This document shows, piece after piece, positions 36,070-45,316 of a DNA stretch of 64,000 nucleotides. This stretch comes from an uncultured Methanomethylovorans sp. Lineage in GTDB: Archaea > Halobacteriota > Methanosarcinia > Methanosarcinales > Methanosarcinaceae. The position numbers were made by a program, and so were the translations under genes. The notes below the pieces were generated by a model. It did no database searches. It worked only from the letters and a program-made list of their open reading frames with translations, and was not told the origin of the DNA. The DNA is taken from contig NZ_OY782870.1 of assembly GCF_963678545.1 (NCBI RefSeq), positions 620,001 through 684,000 on the forward strand, read 5' to 3'. Each line of letters begins with the position of its first letter. Positions within the stretch are counted from its first letter, which is position 1.

Positions 36070-36689
36070 GGATCAAAACTCAGAGCTCTGTGTATTTAGT
36101 TCATTCGTTTGTCTGATTTCTTTTTTTCAATGGATACTTAGTATCTTTGCAAATCCATAAGTTTATTATACTTCATACGGATATTACCTATTGTAATCAT
36201 TACTTATATGGCTACACTAACTTGAAATTGATCAAGGATCATTGAGGATACTCATGGGACATGAGTATTCTAATCACGCAAAAATAGTTATTCATCATCT
36301 AATTTACAATAATCGGGAAATAAATCAGAATTCACGTTTGATTATTAGCATCAAACATCCCATTTGATAAAATGCCAAAGGGAATGGCGGTAAGGGTATG
36401 TAATGTACTTATGATATTGGGTTTACCAATTGAACGTTAGTTGCCCTCGTAGTGCTGTGGACGTGTGTTCAATCTATAATAGGCATATGTAACGTTGGAT
36501 TACGTGTGACACGTCGGAAAAAACGAATATATCTGAGATAAGGTTCAGTAGAATACTACTGTTGAAGTGACCTAAAAACGGTATCAGGTCCTTTGCACCT
36601 GAGCGTTGTAAGTTACTTGTTAGGCTGTTTTTGCAAGAAGGTCAAGCTATGTGCCATAGCTAACAGTAAAAAAATTCGGAGAATTATGT
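36070..36689. promoter_or_regulatory. 620-base structured intergenic region upstream of dnaG
   Basis: No gene is readable. Several inverted repeats are visible: a perfect 9-bp dyad ATACTCATG/CATGAGTAT with a 3-base spacer (36248-36268); ACGTGTGACACGT near 36503-36515; the hairpin CAGTAG-AATA-CTACTG near 36547-36562; overlapping GACCT/AGGTC and CAGGT/ACCTG pairings near 36571-36602, which are mutually exclusive; and AGCTATG-TGC-CATAGCT near 36645-36662, 30 bases before the dnaG start. The region may contain a small RNA, a long dnaG leader, or divergent promoters for dnaG and the flavoprotein gene. I could not match it to SRP RNA or RNase P RNA. Confidence 0.45.
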
Positions 36690-38015
36690 ATGCAAAATGC
36701 AGATACTACTAAATATATCATTCATTCAAAGATCAGCGCAGAAGGTATTATTGAACGTCCGGATATAGTGGGTGCGATCTTCGGGCAGACCGAAGGTCTG
36801 CTTGGGTCAGATCTGGACCTACGAGACCTGCAGAAGACTGGAAGGATTGGGAGGATCGAGGTTCTTGTCAGCGCGAAGGGTGGTAAATCAAAGGGTACTA
36901 TTCTGGTGCCTTCAAGTCTTGATAAAGTAGAGACTTCTATTCTTGCTGCATCCTTGGAGACCATTGACAGGGTAGGGCCATGCAGTGCCAAGATCGAAAT
37001 AACTAACATTGAAGATGTGAGGGCTACCAAGAGGAAGCAGATCATAGAACGTGCTAAGTTCATTCTGACTGGCATGTTCGATACCAATGTGCCGGAGTCT
37101 CAGGAAATAGCCGATGAGGTCCGTCAGTCTGTACGCGTGGAGGAAATGCAGTATTTTGGAAAGAACAAGATTCCATGTGGTCCTGCTGTATTTGATTCAG
37201 ATGCGATAGTTGTAGTTGAAGGCCGTGCTGATGTGTTAAACCTTCTCAGGTATGGTATCAAGAATACTATTTGCGTAGGTGGTACCAATGTGCCCCCTGA
37301 GGTTGCAGAACTAACAAAGAAAAAGGAAACTGTAACTGCTTTTACTGATGGTGATCGTGGAGGAGAACTAATTATAAAGGAACTTCTTCAGGTAGCTAAC
37401 ATCGATTACATTGCCCGTGCCCCGGATGGCAAGAGCGTTGAAGACCTTGTGCAAAAGGAAATAGTAAGGGCTCTAAGGCAGAAGATACCAGTGGAACAGG
37501 TAATGGATAGGTATTCGTTGAAGGATTCAGATTCCATGACGACTCCTACTGTGCAGAGAGTGCCAAAACAGAAAGAAAGAAGACCTGTTGAAATCCCAAG
37601 GGTTACAACCCCAGCCAAGTTAAAGAAACGTCCCATTAAGCAGCGTGAGTTCTCTCAGGAAACTGTGGCTGTTCAGGCACCTCATAAAGAAGAACCAGAA
37701 GTGGTGGAAGTTATCAAACTCTCTCCAGCTGCTAAGAAGTTCAAATCCCATGCTGATGAACTCATGGGGACCTTTGGTGCACGTTTCTTGGATGCTGGCA
37801 ATAATGTGATAGGTGAGACCGCTGTGCGTGACCTTGTCAATAACCTAAAGGATTATAATGGTGATATCAAAAGCGTTATCTTTGACGGTGTCATTACTCA
37901 AAGAATACTTGATATTGCTGAGAACAAAGGTATTGAAAACCTTGTTGGCGCCAAGATAGGAAGCATCACTAAGAGGCCTTCTTCAGTGAAAATACTGACC
38001 GTTAGAGACCTTTAG
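36690..38015 (+). CDS. dnaG: Archaeal DnaG-type primase
   Basis: In this 441-residue protein the Toprim domain is clear. [15 protein letters not shown] carries catalytic E177, and [11 protein letters not shown] carries the DxD pair D220/D222. An N-terminal domain of 160 residues includes [18 protein letters not shown] basic, Pro/Lys/Val-rich linker (about 290-350) leads to a C-terminal domain that in archaea binds the exosome. Archaeal DnaG works mainly as an RNA-exosome subunit and has primase activity in some species (family knowledge). GGAG lies eight bases before the ATG at 36690. Confidence 0.93.
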   Translation: MQNADTTKYIIHSKISAEGIIERPDIVGAIFGQTEGLLGSDLDLRDLQKTGRIGRIEVLVSAKGGKSKGTILVPSSLDKVETSILAASLETIDRVGPCSAKIEITNIEDVRATKRKQIIERAKFILTGMFDTNVPESQEIADEVRQSVRVEEMQYFGKNKIPCGPAVFDSDAIVVVEGRADVLNLLRYGIKNTICVGGTNVPPEVAELTKKKETVTAFTDGDRGGELIIKELLQVANIDYIARAPDGKSVEDLVQKEIVRALRQKIPVEQVMDRYSLKDSDSMTTPTVQRVPKQKERRPVEIPRVTTPAKLKKRPIKQREFSQETVAVQAPHKEEPEVVEVIKLSPAAKKFKSHADELMGTFGARFLDAGNNVIGETAVRDLVNNLKDYNGDIKSVIFDGVITQRILDIAENKGIENLVGAKIGSITKRPSSVKILTVRDL

Positions 38016-38016
38016 T

Positions 38017-38060
38017 TCTCGAGGGTCACCCTTTAATTTTTAGGCTTTTCTTTTTTTATT
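38017..38060 (+). terminator. T-rich termination region after dnaG
   Basis: The stop codon is followed within 50 bases by AATTTTTAGG and CTTTTCTTTTTTTA tracts typical of archaeal oligo-T termination. Only a weak GGGTCACCC palindrome precedes them. Confidence 0.45.
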
Positions 38061-38237
38061 TAATTCTTCTTTCAAAGAAACTAAGTTACATTGTTAGTTA
38101 TTCTTATATAGTACTTTGAAGGAAATATATTTCCGACAATAGCCTTTTATTGAAATCAATTGATTTACGTTTGTACATTAATTTCATCAGTGCACAGTAG
38201 CACAGTGTACAAACAAAAAAAGGATATGTTGGTTGGT

Positions 38238-38531
38238 ATGCACAAAGACGAATTGATTCAACTGCACACATTGATGGCACAAATGAAAAGCTGTCTGGTA
38301 GAAAAGGGTTTTATGAATGAGTTTTCTACGTATGACTCATTGGCAATAAGTCCGGTACATGTTCATAGGAGCAAGGCTGAGCACAAGCTTGCTATCTTTG
38401 TACTGGGCAATAGTCTTGCATCTGTCATGGCTAAGGATGAATTTTCAGGCTTTGGCAGGACATCTGAGAGAATGAGGGAACTTGCCACGCGTATGCAGCA
38501 TAGCATCATGCAGGAAATCTCTGAAATCTGA
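38238..38531 (+). CDS. UPF0058 family protein
   Basis: The 97-residue product from the chosen ATG begins MHKDELIQLHTLMAQMKSCL, the archaeal UPF0058 signature, and contains LAISPVHVHRSKAEHKLAIF and the VLGNSLASVM segment. It is a small helical protein of unknown function, widespread in Euryarchaeota. The frame extends upstream to 38160, but those codons are atypical. An ATG at 38226 is the main alternative, and AGGA directly before it is too close to act. It lies downstream of dnaG and convergent with the GNAT gene. Confidence 0.8.
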   Translation: MHKDELIQLHTLMAQMKSCLVEKGFMNEFSTYDSLAISPVHVHRSKAEHKLAIFVLGNSLASVMAKDEFSGFGRTSERMRELATRMQHSIMQEISEI

Positions 38532-38545
38532 TCCATTCAGAACAT

Positions 38546-39067
38546 TTACTCCTCAAAGCTTTCAGTATCCCTAAGGGATATACTTTCAATTTTTTCTGCA
38601 AAGATGTCCAGATTCTTAAACCTATATGAGGATAGTTTCATCTTCATTATTATTCCATCTTCGCCATCTGAATAGTACTCCTTTTCTACCCAGCAAGGAA
38701 TGAACCCCATCTTATGATAAAGGTTTCTAGCTTTTATGTTGCCTGTCCTCACTTCCAATGTAGCATATTTCAAGAGGTTTGAATAGAATACTTTGAACAA
38801 TGCATCTAGGAGCATTCCACCTATGCCTCTCCCCTGGAACTCTTCGCTCACAGCAAGAGAAAAGACTCTACCCTCACTCTCGTTCAGCCTATATCCTACT
38901 ATGAACCCGACTACAAAGTCTAGGTATTCAGCCACTAGGAACATATCCCCATGCATCTCATAAAAGTGCATGTAAGCAAAGGGGTTATGTTCTGCAAAAG
39001 ACTCAGATTCTATGCAAAGCACATCTTCAAAGTCGTCAGTTTTGAAGTTTCTGATCTTTATATTCAT
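38546..39067 (-). CDS. GNAT-family N-acetyltransferase (RimI-like)
   Basis: The 173-residue protein starts MNIKIRNFKTDDFEDVL and has the acetyl-CoA loop EFQGRGIGGMLLDAL (the QGRGIG signature). ARNLYHKMGFIP is the motif B region that is typical of RimI and archaeal Ard1-like enzymes. It may acetylate protein N-termini. It is 15 bases downstream of the archaeosine synthase gene on the same strand and probably co-transcribed with it. Confidence 0.85.
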   Translation of the reverse strand: MNIKIRNFKTDDFEDVLCIESESFAEHNPFAYMHFYEMHGDMFLVAEYLDFVVGFIVGYRLNESEGRVFSLAVSEEFQGRGIGGMLLDALFKVFYSNLLKYATLEVRTGNIKARNLYHKMGFIPCWVEKEYYSDGEDGIIMKMKLSSYRFKNLDIFAEKIESISLRDTESFEE

Positions 39068-39082
39068 AATACCAAGATTACC

Positions 39083-40912
39083 TCATTTTGTTTTCACATG
39101 GCGCAGGTCTATTGCCTGACCTCTTGTGGATACTCTCATTTCCCTGCCATTCATACGCGCCCTGCCTACTCCTATTGCCTTTTCGCCTACCACAAATACT
39201 TCGTCTCCTTCACGAATGGTAGGATCTGTATCTATAATTCCTGGGGCCAATATAGAACCTCTTGGTATGAAGTCGTCTATTTGTACGATATAGGAATTGC
39301 GTAGTATCATCATTTCTGCACCTGCAATAGTGACTGCCAGTGTGCCATATTGAGGTATGAGGGTTGCAAGTTGAGTTTTCTCATAAAATGATTGATATCT
39401 GGGGAAAGGTCCTCTTATTTCAGAATTGTCTGGAACCAAGGTCTCTCCTGCTCCTTTCCCAAACTGATAATCAGCAATTGCTTTCAACATAGATGCTTTT
39501 CTTTTTGTTTCGTTGATTTTCCTTCCTGTGCACAGTCCTTCCATGGTATTACTAAGGTTCCTGAGTGATTCATGAGAAGTAACGCTGCCAGTATTTGTGA
39601 AGTGTATTTCCAGTCCAAGTTTATCCGCTACCATCTCGCATATCTGCTTATAAGCTCCATCTACATGTGCTACTATTGCAGTGTATCTGTGCTTTGAAAG
39701 GTAATCTTCAAGGCACTCTGAAACCCACTTCATCTCTTCAGCATCCCAATTTCCTGTTACAGCAACATCATAATGAGCTGCCGGATAGGTTAGTTCTAAT
39801 TCTCTGGGAACTATTCCAAGTGGCGATGTAATTATCACTTCATGCACAAATTTGCGGTACTTGCCTAAAGCAAAACCAAACTTCTGATGAGATTGTGAAA
39901 TAGAATAGGGTTTCTTTGCAGAACATGGTAATAGCAGAAGTACATCCAATTCGGGAGGAGTATATCTTTCCTGTATTCTGCGTGCGAATCTGACCACTTC
40001 TGGTCTTGTGAGGGAATCTCCAGAATTAGCAAGCATCTCTACATTGCGAGTGATGGGGGTACCTCTTTCAATATGTTCATATTCCCTGTCAAGTAACCGA
40101 AGTAATGCAGTAAGCCAGGGTCTGGTACGGCATTGACCGTCAACATATTCCCGCAGATTACCAGCAGATATTTTTTCCCTTACCAGGGCAAGTTCAGCTT
40201 CCATTTCGTTGATATTGTGTTGTTCAAGAAGTTGCGCTCTAGAAACTTTATCCATCTGTTTCAGTTCTGGTGCTGTAGTAGATGCACAGGCAGAACATCT
40301 GCAGGGTAGCTCAGAAAGTGATCCCAGGTGAAAACTGCCTGCATGAGTGAGATAAAGGTCCTTATATGCTGCAAGTGTAGCTTTAGTGGCATCCAACACG
40401 TCAGCTCCCATGTAAACAAGCATTGCAAGGTTCTCAGGAAGACAGATGTTAGGGAGATATAATGCTGTATCATCAGGTGTATTGTGTTTCAGGTCAAGAA
40501 CTCTTTCCAGCAGGGCCCTTGCATTGTTTTCAAATACTCCTGCTCCTTCAAGTACATATAGATCCGCAACTTTTAGTTCTCTTCCTTTACGGTATATACT
40601 TCCGGTGGCACCAGTTGTTACAATAGTTTCTATATCTTTCAATATGCAGTCAGGAGCATCAGGTGCAAGACACATATGAGGTAGTATAATTAGCCTATTG
40701 TCTCCAATCTCGCTTCGAAGTTGATGTAATTTTTGCTTAGCATTTTCTACATTACCCATTTCCCACAAAGACCCAGCATCCACGATCTGTCCGGTGTTGT
40801 CATTGAGCATTTCAGCTTTGAGGATGCAGGGAGTCTCAATGGTCTTAGCAAGGAGTAAGCGTCCTTTTCTTGCTGCACCATCTCTCTGGTATACTTCGAA
40901 GTATTGTGTCAT
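39083..40912 (-). CDS. arcS: Archaeosine synthase
   Basis: The 609-residue protein carries a tRNA-guanine-transglycosylase-related N-terminal half, then LLLPCSAKKPYSISQSH (the PCx3KPYSx2SH motif that defines ArcS and is placed after the TGT-like domain). The last 90 residues are a PUA domain (NSYIVQIDDFIPRGSILAPG). ArcS converts preQ0 at position 15 of tRNA to archaeosine. CSACAS plus flanking Cys/His residues keep a TGT-like zinc site. The ATG has no ribosome-binding site, so a leaderless mRNA is likely. The gene is divergent from the GlcD-type gene with about 100 bases between. Confidence 0.92.
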   Translation of the reverse strand: MTQYFEVYQRDGAARKGRLLLAKTIETPCILKAEMLNDNTGQIVDAGSLWEMGNVENAKQKLHQLRSEIGDNRLIILPHMCLAPDAPDCILKDIETIVTTGATGSIYRKGRELKVADLYVLEGAGVFENNARALLERVLDLKHNTPDDTALYLPNICLPENLAMLVYMGADVLDATKATLAAYKDLYLTHAGSFHLGSLSELPCRCSACASTTAPELKQMDKVSRAQLLEQHNINEMEAELALVREKISAGNLREYVDGQCRTRPWLTALLRLLDREYEHIERGTPITRNVEMLANSGDSLTRPEVVRFARRIQERYTPPELDVLLLLPCSAKKPYSISQSHQKFGFALGKYRKFVHEVIITSPLGIVPRELELTYPAAHYDVAVTGNWDAEEMKWVSECLEDYLSKHRYTAIVAHVDGAYKQICEMVADKLGLEIHFTNTGSVTSHESLRNLSNTMEGLCTGRKINETKRKASMLKAIADYQFGKGAGETLVPDNSEIRGPFPRYQSFYEKTQLATLIPQYGTLAVTIAGAEMMILRNSYIVQIDDFIPRGSILAPGIIDTDPTIREGDEVFVVGEKAIGVGRARMNGREMRVSTRGQAIDLRHVKTK

Positions 40913-41013
40913 TATTTGTAGGATACTGCATAGTTGAATGTAAATGTTTGGTACAAAGTTCTGTTCTCTAACCGATATCTTTAAATTCTGACCATATCTC
41001 TAAATTCAAAGCT

Positions 41014-42396
41014 ATGCTTAATGTTGACCTAATAGAAAAAATGAGGAATATAGTGGGTAAGGAAAACCTATCCATTAGTTCCTGTGAACTATATTGTTAT
41101 TCATCTGATGCTTCCCAGATCCGGGGAGTGCCAGAAGTGGTCATAAAGCCACTCAGCACTGCACAAGTTTCGGAAATCATCAAGATAGCTTATGCTCATA
41201 ATATCTCAGTAACTGCCAGAGGTGCAGGTACAGGTCTTTCTGGTGGCTGTGTTCCTTTAGAGGGCGGTATTGTTCTTGATATGTCTGCCATGAACAGGAT
41301 AGTGGAGATGGATTTTGATAACCTCCAGGTGGTAGTGGAACCGGGAATCGTCCAGGAAAAGCTCAATAAGGCCTTAGAGCCATATGGTTTCTTCTTCCCT
41401 CCTGACCCTGGAAGTTCTGCAATGTGCACTCTGGGGGGGCTGATAGCCAATAACGGTAGTGGTATGCGCTCAGTGAAGTATGGTACTACTCGCAGTTATG
41501 TACTTGGTCTTGAAGTAGTAATGGCAGATGGTAAAATTGTAAGAACTGGCTCCAAAACCATGAAATCTGTTGCCGGTTACTCTCTTACTGACCTTATGGT
41601 GGGTTCAGAGGGAACTCTTGGTATCATCACCCAAGCAATAATTAAGGTGCGTGCCATTCCTAAAGACCGTTCTGTTATATTTGCCTCATTTGATAATCCT
41701 GAACTGGCAGGTAAGGCTGTAGTTAAGGTCCTTGCATCCGGGATAGTTCCTTCTGCATGTGAGATATTGGATTCTAACATAATCCGGGCTATCAATACAT
41801 ATGATCCAAAAATAGGTCTTCCACTAGCTGGCGCCATACTACTTTTTGAAGTAGATGGTAGTGAGGCTGAAGTGAAAGAAGGTGTAAATCTTATAGTAAA
41901 AACGTGTGAAGGTTTGGCATCTGGAATCAGGACTGCTTCAGATAAAAAAGAAAGGGATGAGATATGGGCTGCCCGCAGGCTGGCAGGTGCAGCTATTTCT
42001 CGCTTAGACCCTATGCGAACCAGAGTATATGTGGGCGAGGATGTTGGAGTTCCCATAAAAGAGATCCCAAAAATGTTGTGCAAGGTAGATGAGATTTCTG
42101 AAGAATTTAATCTGCCTATCATGACCTATGGTCATATTGGAGATGGAAACCTGCACACAGGCATGTGTATCGACATGCTCAGTGATGAAGACTGGATTAA
42201 GCTGAATGCTGCTGCTGATAGGATCCACCGTACAGCTATTGCTATGGGAGGAACGACCACTGCGGAACATGGTGTGGGCAGTGCTCGATCTGAATATATG
42301 CGCTTGGAATTGGGTAATGCTTTAGATATTATGATAGCGATCAAAAAAGCTCTCGATCCCAAAGGAATACTCAACCCCGGAAAAATGGGGGTGTAA
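41014..42396 (+). CDS. FAD-linked oxidase, GlcD/lactate dehydrogenase type
   Basis: The 460-residue flavoprotein has the PCMH-type FAD domain: ARGAGTGLSGGCVP and VVEPGIVQEKLN, then GGLIANNGSGMRSVKYGTTR. The C-terminal cap (TYGHIGDGNLHTGM with the HxDGNxH motif, and KKALDPKGILNPGKMGV at the end) matches GlcD and D-lactate dehydrogenases. It would oxidise a 2-hydroxyacid. The Fe-S subunit gene starts one base after the stop codon. A TATA-like TTTAAAT at about 40980 sits about 25 bases upstream of the start, pointing to a leaderless transcript. Confidence 0.9.
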   Translation: MLNVDLIEKMRNIVGKENLSISSCELYCYSSDASQIRGVPEVVIKPLSTAQVSEIIKIAYAHNISVTARGAGTGLSGGCVPLEGGIVLDMSAMNRIVEMDFDNLQVVVEPGIVQEKLNKALEPYGFFFPPDPGSSAMCTLGGLIANNGSGMRSVKYGTTRSYVLGLEVVMADGKIVRTGSKTMKSVAGYSLTDLMVGSEGTLGIITQAIIKVRAIPKDRSVIFASFDNPELAGKAVVKVLASGIVPSACEILDSNIIRAINTYDPKIGLPLAGAILLFEVDGSEAEVKEGVNLIVKTCEGLASGIRTASDKKERDEIWAARRLAGAAISRLDPMRTRVYVGEDVGVPIKEIPKMLCKVDEISEEFNLPIMTYGHIGDGNLHTGMCIDMLSDEDWIKLNAAADRIHRTAIAMGGTTTAEHGVGSARSEYMRLELGNALDIMIAIKKALDPKGILNPGKMGV

Positions 42397-42397
42397 T

Positions 42398-43453
42398 ATG
42401 TCCAATCTTGATCTAAGATCAATTCTTAAATGTGTACGGTGTGGCACATGCAGGTCTGTATGTCCTATTTTTGAACAGACAGGTTGGGAATCGGCAAGTT
42501 CCAGAGGTCGTATGCTTGTTGCTCATGGGATTTACCATGGTTTAGAAGCAGACCAAGATGTGCTTAACAGTCTTAATACATGTACTACTTGTGGTCTGTG
42601 TGAACAGATGTGCCCTTCTGGTGCTTCTCCTACGCAAATTGTACAGAATGCCCGCCATCAGCTTGTGCTTAAGGGTAAAATGACAGATGCTCAGGCTGCA
42701 CTGCGTGATGAGGCAACATCAAAGGGTAACCCGCTTGGAGAAACGCGTTATCGTCATGCATGGCTGAAAGATCCTTCCGACATCAAAGAGCATGCTCCTT
42801 ATGTCTTTTTCGTGGGCTGTCTGGGTTCTTACAGGTATCCTGAGCTTACTCGCAGGACTTTTGATCTGCTTAAGAAGTTCGATGTTACTCTTATTCCTGA
42901 GGAGGTTTGCTGTGGTTCACCTCTGTTGCGTACAGGTTCTGATCCAGATTTTCTTATCTCTAAAAATCTGGAACAGATCAAAAAGATCGGTGCTCATACT
43001 ATAATCACAAGCTGTGCAGGGTGCTATACTACTCTTAGAAATGATTATCCAGATGGTCTGAAAGTAGTACACGTTTCAGAGTTTCTGGCAGAACATCTTT
43101 CAGAGATGAACCTAAGGCGCCTGGATATCAAAGTGACTTACCATGACCCATGTCATCTTGGAAGATGTAATGGTGTCTTCGATCCACCACGGAAAATCAT
43201 CACATCGATCTGCGAACTCAAGGAAATGAAGACTCATCACCAGCAATCCCGTTGCTGTGGTGCAGGTGGTGGAGTTCTAAAAGGTTATCCAGACTTATCT
43301 TTGGCTCTTTCAAAGAAACGCCTGGAAGAAATTCCAGAAGGTGTGGATTATCTTGTTACGTCCTGTCCGCTTTGCAGGACAAATCTCCAGCGTGGAAAAC
43401 CAAAAGTAGAAGTGATCGATATTTTGGATTTAATAGACATGGCAATGAAATAA
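42398..43453 (+). CDS. Fe-S subunit partner of the GlcD-type oxidase (GlcF/CCG-domain protein)
   Basis: The 351-residue protein begins with two ferredoxin motifs, CVRCGTCRSVCP and CTTCGLCEQMCP. Two CCG domains follow: VCCGSPLL plus CAGCYTTL, and CHLGRC with RCCGAGGG. This is the heterodisulfide-reductase-D-like arrangement found in GlcF and lactate oxidases, where the CCG cysteines hold a noncubane [4Fe-4S] cluster. It carries electrons from the flavoprotein to a membrane or soluble acceptor, which is unknown here. Its stop codon overlaps a hairpin shared with the next gene. Confidence 0.88.
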   Translation: MSNLDLRSILKCVRCGTCRSVCPIFEQTGWESASSRGRMLVAHGIYHGLEADQDVLNSLNTCTTCGLCEQMCPSGASPTQIVQNARHQLVLKGKMTDAQAALRDEATSKGNPLGETRYRHAWLKDPSDIKEHAPYVFFVGCLGSYRYPELTRRTFDLLKKFDVTLIPEEVCCGSPLLRTGSDPDFLISKNLEQIKKIGAHTIITSCAGCYTTLRNDYPDGLKVVHVSEFLAEHLSEMNLRRLDIKVTYHDPCHLGRCNGVFDPPRKIITSICELKEMKTHHQQSRCCGAGGGVLKGYPDLSLALSKKRLEEIPEGVDYLVTSCPLCRTNLQRGKPKVEVIDILDLIDMAMK

Positions 43454-43475
43454 ATAGTTATCATTGCCATTCTTT
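43439..43475. terminator. Bidirectional terminator overlapping two coding ends
   Basis: ATGGCAATGA (43439-43448) and TCATTGCCAT (43461-43470) are perfect complements with a 12-base loop. T-rich sequence follows on the plus strand. The hairpin includes the last codons of the Fe-S subunit gene and of the convergent YgiQ gene. Confidence 0.7.
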
Positions 43476-45314
43476 TTGTCTTGGTGGCCTTCTGATAAAG
43501 CAGTTCCAGCTATTACCCACAAGGTCCAGTCGGTCTGCGCGTTTGAGCCCTTCGTAGACAAGCATTTGATTATGAGTGTCCTTATAGCGTAAAAAAGCCC
43601 TTTGTATCATTTTATCTTTCCTGGAAGTTGCAACATAGATATTTTTGCCCGTGAAAGGATCGATTCCCGTATGGAACATGCATGTGGCAGCAGTCATGGG
43701 CGTGGGTGTGAAATCCTGTACCTGCTCTGTGTACCTTCCGGTATCTCTTATGTATTCTGCGGTTTCGATCATGTTGTTAAGAGTGCATCCCGGATGGCCG
43801 GACATCAAAAATGCTACAAGGTACTGGTCTTTTCCCAGTTTCCTGTTGATCTCCTTGTATTTCGTTTCGAATTTTTCAAATACTTCCCGGCGGGGTTTTT
43901 TCATGGCATCGGTAACTGCATTGCAATAGTGCTCAGGCGCTATTTTGAGCTGGCCGCTAATGTGATGGGCACACAGTTCTTCCATATATTTTTCATCAAG
44001 GAGTGCCAGATCATAACGCACGCCATACCCGACGAAAATCTTTGATATGCCTGGTATTTCCCGCAACCTTTGCATAAGCTCTATTAATTTCTGATGGCTT
44101 GTGTTAAGTGACGGGCAAGCTTTGGGATAAATGCATAATTTGTCTGTACATGTCCCTTTCTTTTCCCACTTCCCGCATTCCATCCCATACATGTTCGCAG
44201 AAGGACCGCCAAGTCCGTTGATGATACCTTTGAAGCCTTTGATTTTCTTCAGTCCTTCGGCCTCCCTAAGTATTGATTCAATGCTGCGGCTGGATATCAT
44301 TCTTCCTTGGTGCAGGACTATAGCGCAGAAAGAACAGGAACCAAAACATCCTCTGTGAGTGGTGATGGAGAACCTGGCCATGTCAAGGGCAGGTATGGGT
44401 TCCTTGTATGATGGATGTGCGCTCCTTGTATAAGGCAGCTCATACACATGGTCCAATTCCTTTTCATTAAGAGGCCGCATGGGCTTGTTCTGTATTATCA
44501 CTGTTTTTGGATGAATCTGTACTAACCCAAGTCCTCTTATAGGGTCCTGTTCATCGAATGTAAGCTTAAAAGCTTTGGAATATAGCACTTTATCCTGTGA
44601 AACTTCTGTGTAGGAAGGTATCGCGATATTGTTTTTGAGTATCTCCTCTCTTTTTTCTTTCCACTTTTTAACTTCCATTTTCCAGACAGTGCCGCCAATG
44701 TCAGTTATATCTTTTACAGCTATGCCTTTATCCAGCTTTTCTGCTATCTGGAGTATCTGCAGTTCACCCATGCCATAGATGAGCAGGTCTGCAGGTGTGT
44801 CTGCCAGAATCGACTGGCGAACTTTGTCTGACCAATAGTCGTACTGAGCAAAACGGCGCAAAGAAGCTTCTATGCCCCCTATCACCATAGGTACATCAGG
44901 GTACGCTTCCCGCAACCTGTTGGAATAAACGATAGTTGCTCTATTCGGTCTCATTCCAGGTTTATTGCCTGGGGAATATGCATCTTCATGGCGCAATCTC
45001 TGGGAAGGAGTATAATTACTGACCATTGAGTCAGTATTTCCGCCGCTTACAGCGAAGAATAGGCGTGGCTTACCTAATTTCTTAAAATCATCAATACTAT
45101 CCCATTTAGGTTGTGCAATAATGCCTACTCTGTACCCAGCATCTTCAAGGATCCTGCCGATAATGGCCGTTCCAAATCCAGGGTGATCTACATAGGCATC
45201 CCCAGTCACAATGATCACATCAAGCTCTTCCCAACCTCTTTTCTTTGCTTCTTTAAGGTCCATTGGGAGAAATTGTGAGACAAATGAAGCCTGTTCTTTC
45301 TTTTTTCCTGTCAT
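43461..45314 (-). CDS. YgiQ-family radical SAM protein
   Basis: In this 617-residue protein, HRGCFGSCSFCAI holds the CxxxCxxC [4Fe-4S]-SAM motif. The N-terminal 300 residues contain the YgiQ-specific region (VTGDAYVDHPGFGTAIIGRI, and VIGGIEASLRRFAQYDYWSD). PVMTAATCMFHTGIDPF-like sequence lies in the C-terminal DUF3362 area. The reaction of YgiQ proteins is unknown. It starts two bases after the stop of the MBL hydrolase gene, so they form one unit. Confidence 0.9.
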   Translation of the reverse strand: MTGKKKEQASFVSQFLPMDLKEAKKRGWEELDVIIVTGDAYVDHPGFGTAIIGRILEDAGYRVGIIAQPKWDSIDDFKKLGKPRLFFAVSGGNTDSMVSNYTPSQRLRHEDAYSPGNKPGMRPNRATIVYSNRLREAYPDVPMVIGGIEASLRRFAQYDYWSDKVRQSILADTPADLLIYGMGELQILQIAEKLDKGIAVKDITDIGGTVWKMEVKKWKEKREEILKNNIAIPSYTEVSQDKVLYSKAFKLTFDEQDPIRGLGLVQIHPKTVIIQNKPMRPLNEKELDHVYELPYTRSAHPSYKEPIPALDMARFSITTHRGCFGSCSFCAIVLHQGRMISSRSIESILREAEGLKKIKGFKGIINGLGGPSANMYGMECGKWEKKGTCTDKLCIYPKACPSLNTSHQKLIELMQRLREIPGISKIFVGYGVRYDLALLDEKYMEELCAHHISGQLKIAPEHYCNAVTDAMKKPRREVFEKFETKYKEINRKLGKDQYLVAFLMSGHPGCTLNNMIETAEYIRDTGRYTEQVQDFTPTPMTAATCMFHTGIDPFTGKNIYVATSRKDKMIQRAFLRYKDTHNQMLVYEGLKRADRLDLVGNSWNCFIRRPPRQKEWQ

Positions 45315-45316
45315 AA

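Noticed and set aside
36480..36690. SRP (7S) RNA or RNase P RNA upstream of dnaG
   Set aside because: The conserved loop motifs of both RNAs could not be found. The region is listed only as structured.
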